This document shows, piece by piece, positions 4,999-5,573 of a stretch of DNA of 5,573 nucleotides. This stretch comes from Microbacteriaceae bacterium (GTDB lineage Bacteria > Actinomycetota > Actinomycetes > Actinomycetales > Microbacteriaceae): positions 1-5,573 of the forward strand of contig DMKW01000222.1 in NCBI GenBank assembly GCA_003454135.1, read 5' to 3'. Numbering within the stretch: position 1 is the stretch's first letter; the number at the start of each line of letters is the position of its first letter. The position numbers and the translations under genes were made by a program. Under the pieces are notes generated by a model. That model worked only from the letters and a program-made list of their open reading frames with translations, was not told the DNA's origin and did no database searches.

Positions 4999-5573
4999 GT
5001 GCTTCCTCTGAAACTCGGCTACAAGGCGTCTGCTGAACAGTTCGATCCGCGCGAGCTCGTGGAGATCGCTGTTGCCGCTGAGGCGCACGGCTTCGAGAGC
5101 GTAGCGGTGAGCGACCACTTCCAGCCGTGGCGGAACACGGGCGGGCATGCGCCGTTCTCGCTCGCCTGGATGGCGGCGGTGGGGGAGCGCACCTCGACCG
5201 TGCAGATCGGCACGTCGGTGATGACGCCGACGTTCCGCTACAACCCTGCGGTGATCGCGCAGGCGTTCGCGACAATGGGTTGCCTCTACCCGGGGCGCAT
5301 CATGCTCGGCGTCGGCACGGGCGAGGCCCTCAACGAGGTCGCGACCGGATTCCGCGGTGCGGGCGAGCAGCGCTGGCCCGAGTTCAAGGAGCGTTTCGCC
5401 CGGTTGCGCGAAGCGGTGAAGCTGATGCGCCAGCTCTGGACCGAGGACCGCGTCGACTTTCAGGGCGAGTACTACTCCACTCACGGGGCATCGATCTACG
5501 ACCGCCCGGATGTTCCGGTGCCGGTCTACATCGCGGCGGGCGGCCCGGTCGTCGCGCGTTATGCCGGTCGCGC
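4999..5573 (+). CDS. fgd: F420-dependent glucose-6-phosphate dehydrogenase, N-terminal part (cut by window edge)
   Basis: Oxidises glucose-6-phosphate to 6-phosphogluconolactone while reducing coenzyme F420 to F420H2, supplying reductant for F420H2-dependent enzymes in the cytoplasm. It belongs to the luciferase-like TIM-barrel family. The window holds 191 of the roughly 335 residues expected. The sequence closely follows Mycobacterium tuberculosis Fgd1 as I recall it: LKLGYKASAEQF (4-15), SDHFQPW (38-44), HAPFSL (50-55), TPTFRYNPAVIAQAFATMG (76-94), GVGTGEALNE (104-113), WPEFKERFARLRE (126-138) and PVYIAAGGP (175-183). The active-site residues known from Fgd1 (Asp39, His40, Trp44, Glu109) fall at identical numbers, which supports the GTG 4999 start. 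Residues 119-125 (RGAGEQR) appear longer by about four than the equivalent Fgd1 loop. The gene is divergent from tetR. F420 synthesis genes must lie elsewhere. Confidence 0.94.
   Translation, partial: MLPLKLGYKASAEQFDPRELVEIAVAAEAHGFESVAVSDHFQPWRNTGGHAPFSLAWMAAVGERTSTVQIGTSVMTPTFRYNPAVIAQAFATMGCLYPGRIMLGVGTGEALNEVATGFRGAGEQRWPEFKERFARLREAVKLMRQLWTEDRVDFQGEYYSTHGASIYDRPDVPVPVYIAAGGPVVARYAGR

Noticed and set aside
4859..5275. N-terminal extension of the TetR frame by 139 codons
   Set aside because: The extension crosses the operator and runs antisense to fgd. It is Arg/Ser/Pro-rich and would put the DNA-binding domain in mid-protein, unlike TetR regulators.

Overview
The window comes from a high-GC Gram-positive (actinobacterial) chromosome, most likely a member of the Microbacteriaceae or a close relative. 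The grounds are strong G/C preference at third codon positions, frequent GTG starts, actinobacterial-type RecG and CoaD sequences, an F420-dependent glucose-6-phosphate dehydrogenase, and start regions that look leaderless. The family assignment is an inference from recalled sequence flavour, not from a search.

Layout, left to right. Positions 1-84 hold two imperfect 42-bp tandem repeats, and 91-144 a GC-rich inverted repeat followed by a short T-rich stretch. A CorA-type divalent cation channel (167-1291, +) overlaps by 4 bases a small single-pass membrane protein of unknown function (1288-1530, +). Next come the DNA helicase recG (1562-3715, +) and the coenzyme A biosynthesis gene coaD (3761-4243, +). 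A hairpin at 4262-4280 separates coaD from a convergent TetR-family regulator (4280-4858, -). The regulator is divergent from fgd (4999 to the right edge, +), which is cut by the end of the window.

Functionally this is mostly housekeeping: ion homeostasis, replication-fork and recombination repair, CoA synthesis and F420H2 generation. The most informative regulatory region is the 140-bp gap between tetR and fgd. It contains a perfect 6-2-6 palindrome next to the putative tetR -10 box and a second cluster of TTCCCG/CGGGAA motifs closer to fgd. Four of the six genes (corA, recG, coaD, tetR) have no convincing, correctly spaced Shine-Dalgarno, but do have a TANNNT box ending 6 or 7 bases before the chosen start codon. 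That is the arrangement of leaderless actinobacterial transcripts. The small membrane gene and fgd instead have normally spaced ribosome binding sites.

I found no mobile element, CRISPR array, tRNA or rRNA gene, and no convincing undescribed multi-gene system. The items most worth following are the leaderless-start pattern, the 42-bp repeats, the TetR operator, the CorA-coupled small membrane protein, and the absence of rsmD between recG and coaD.
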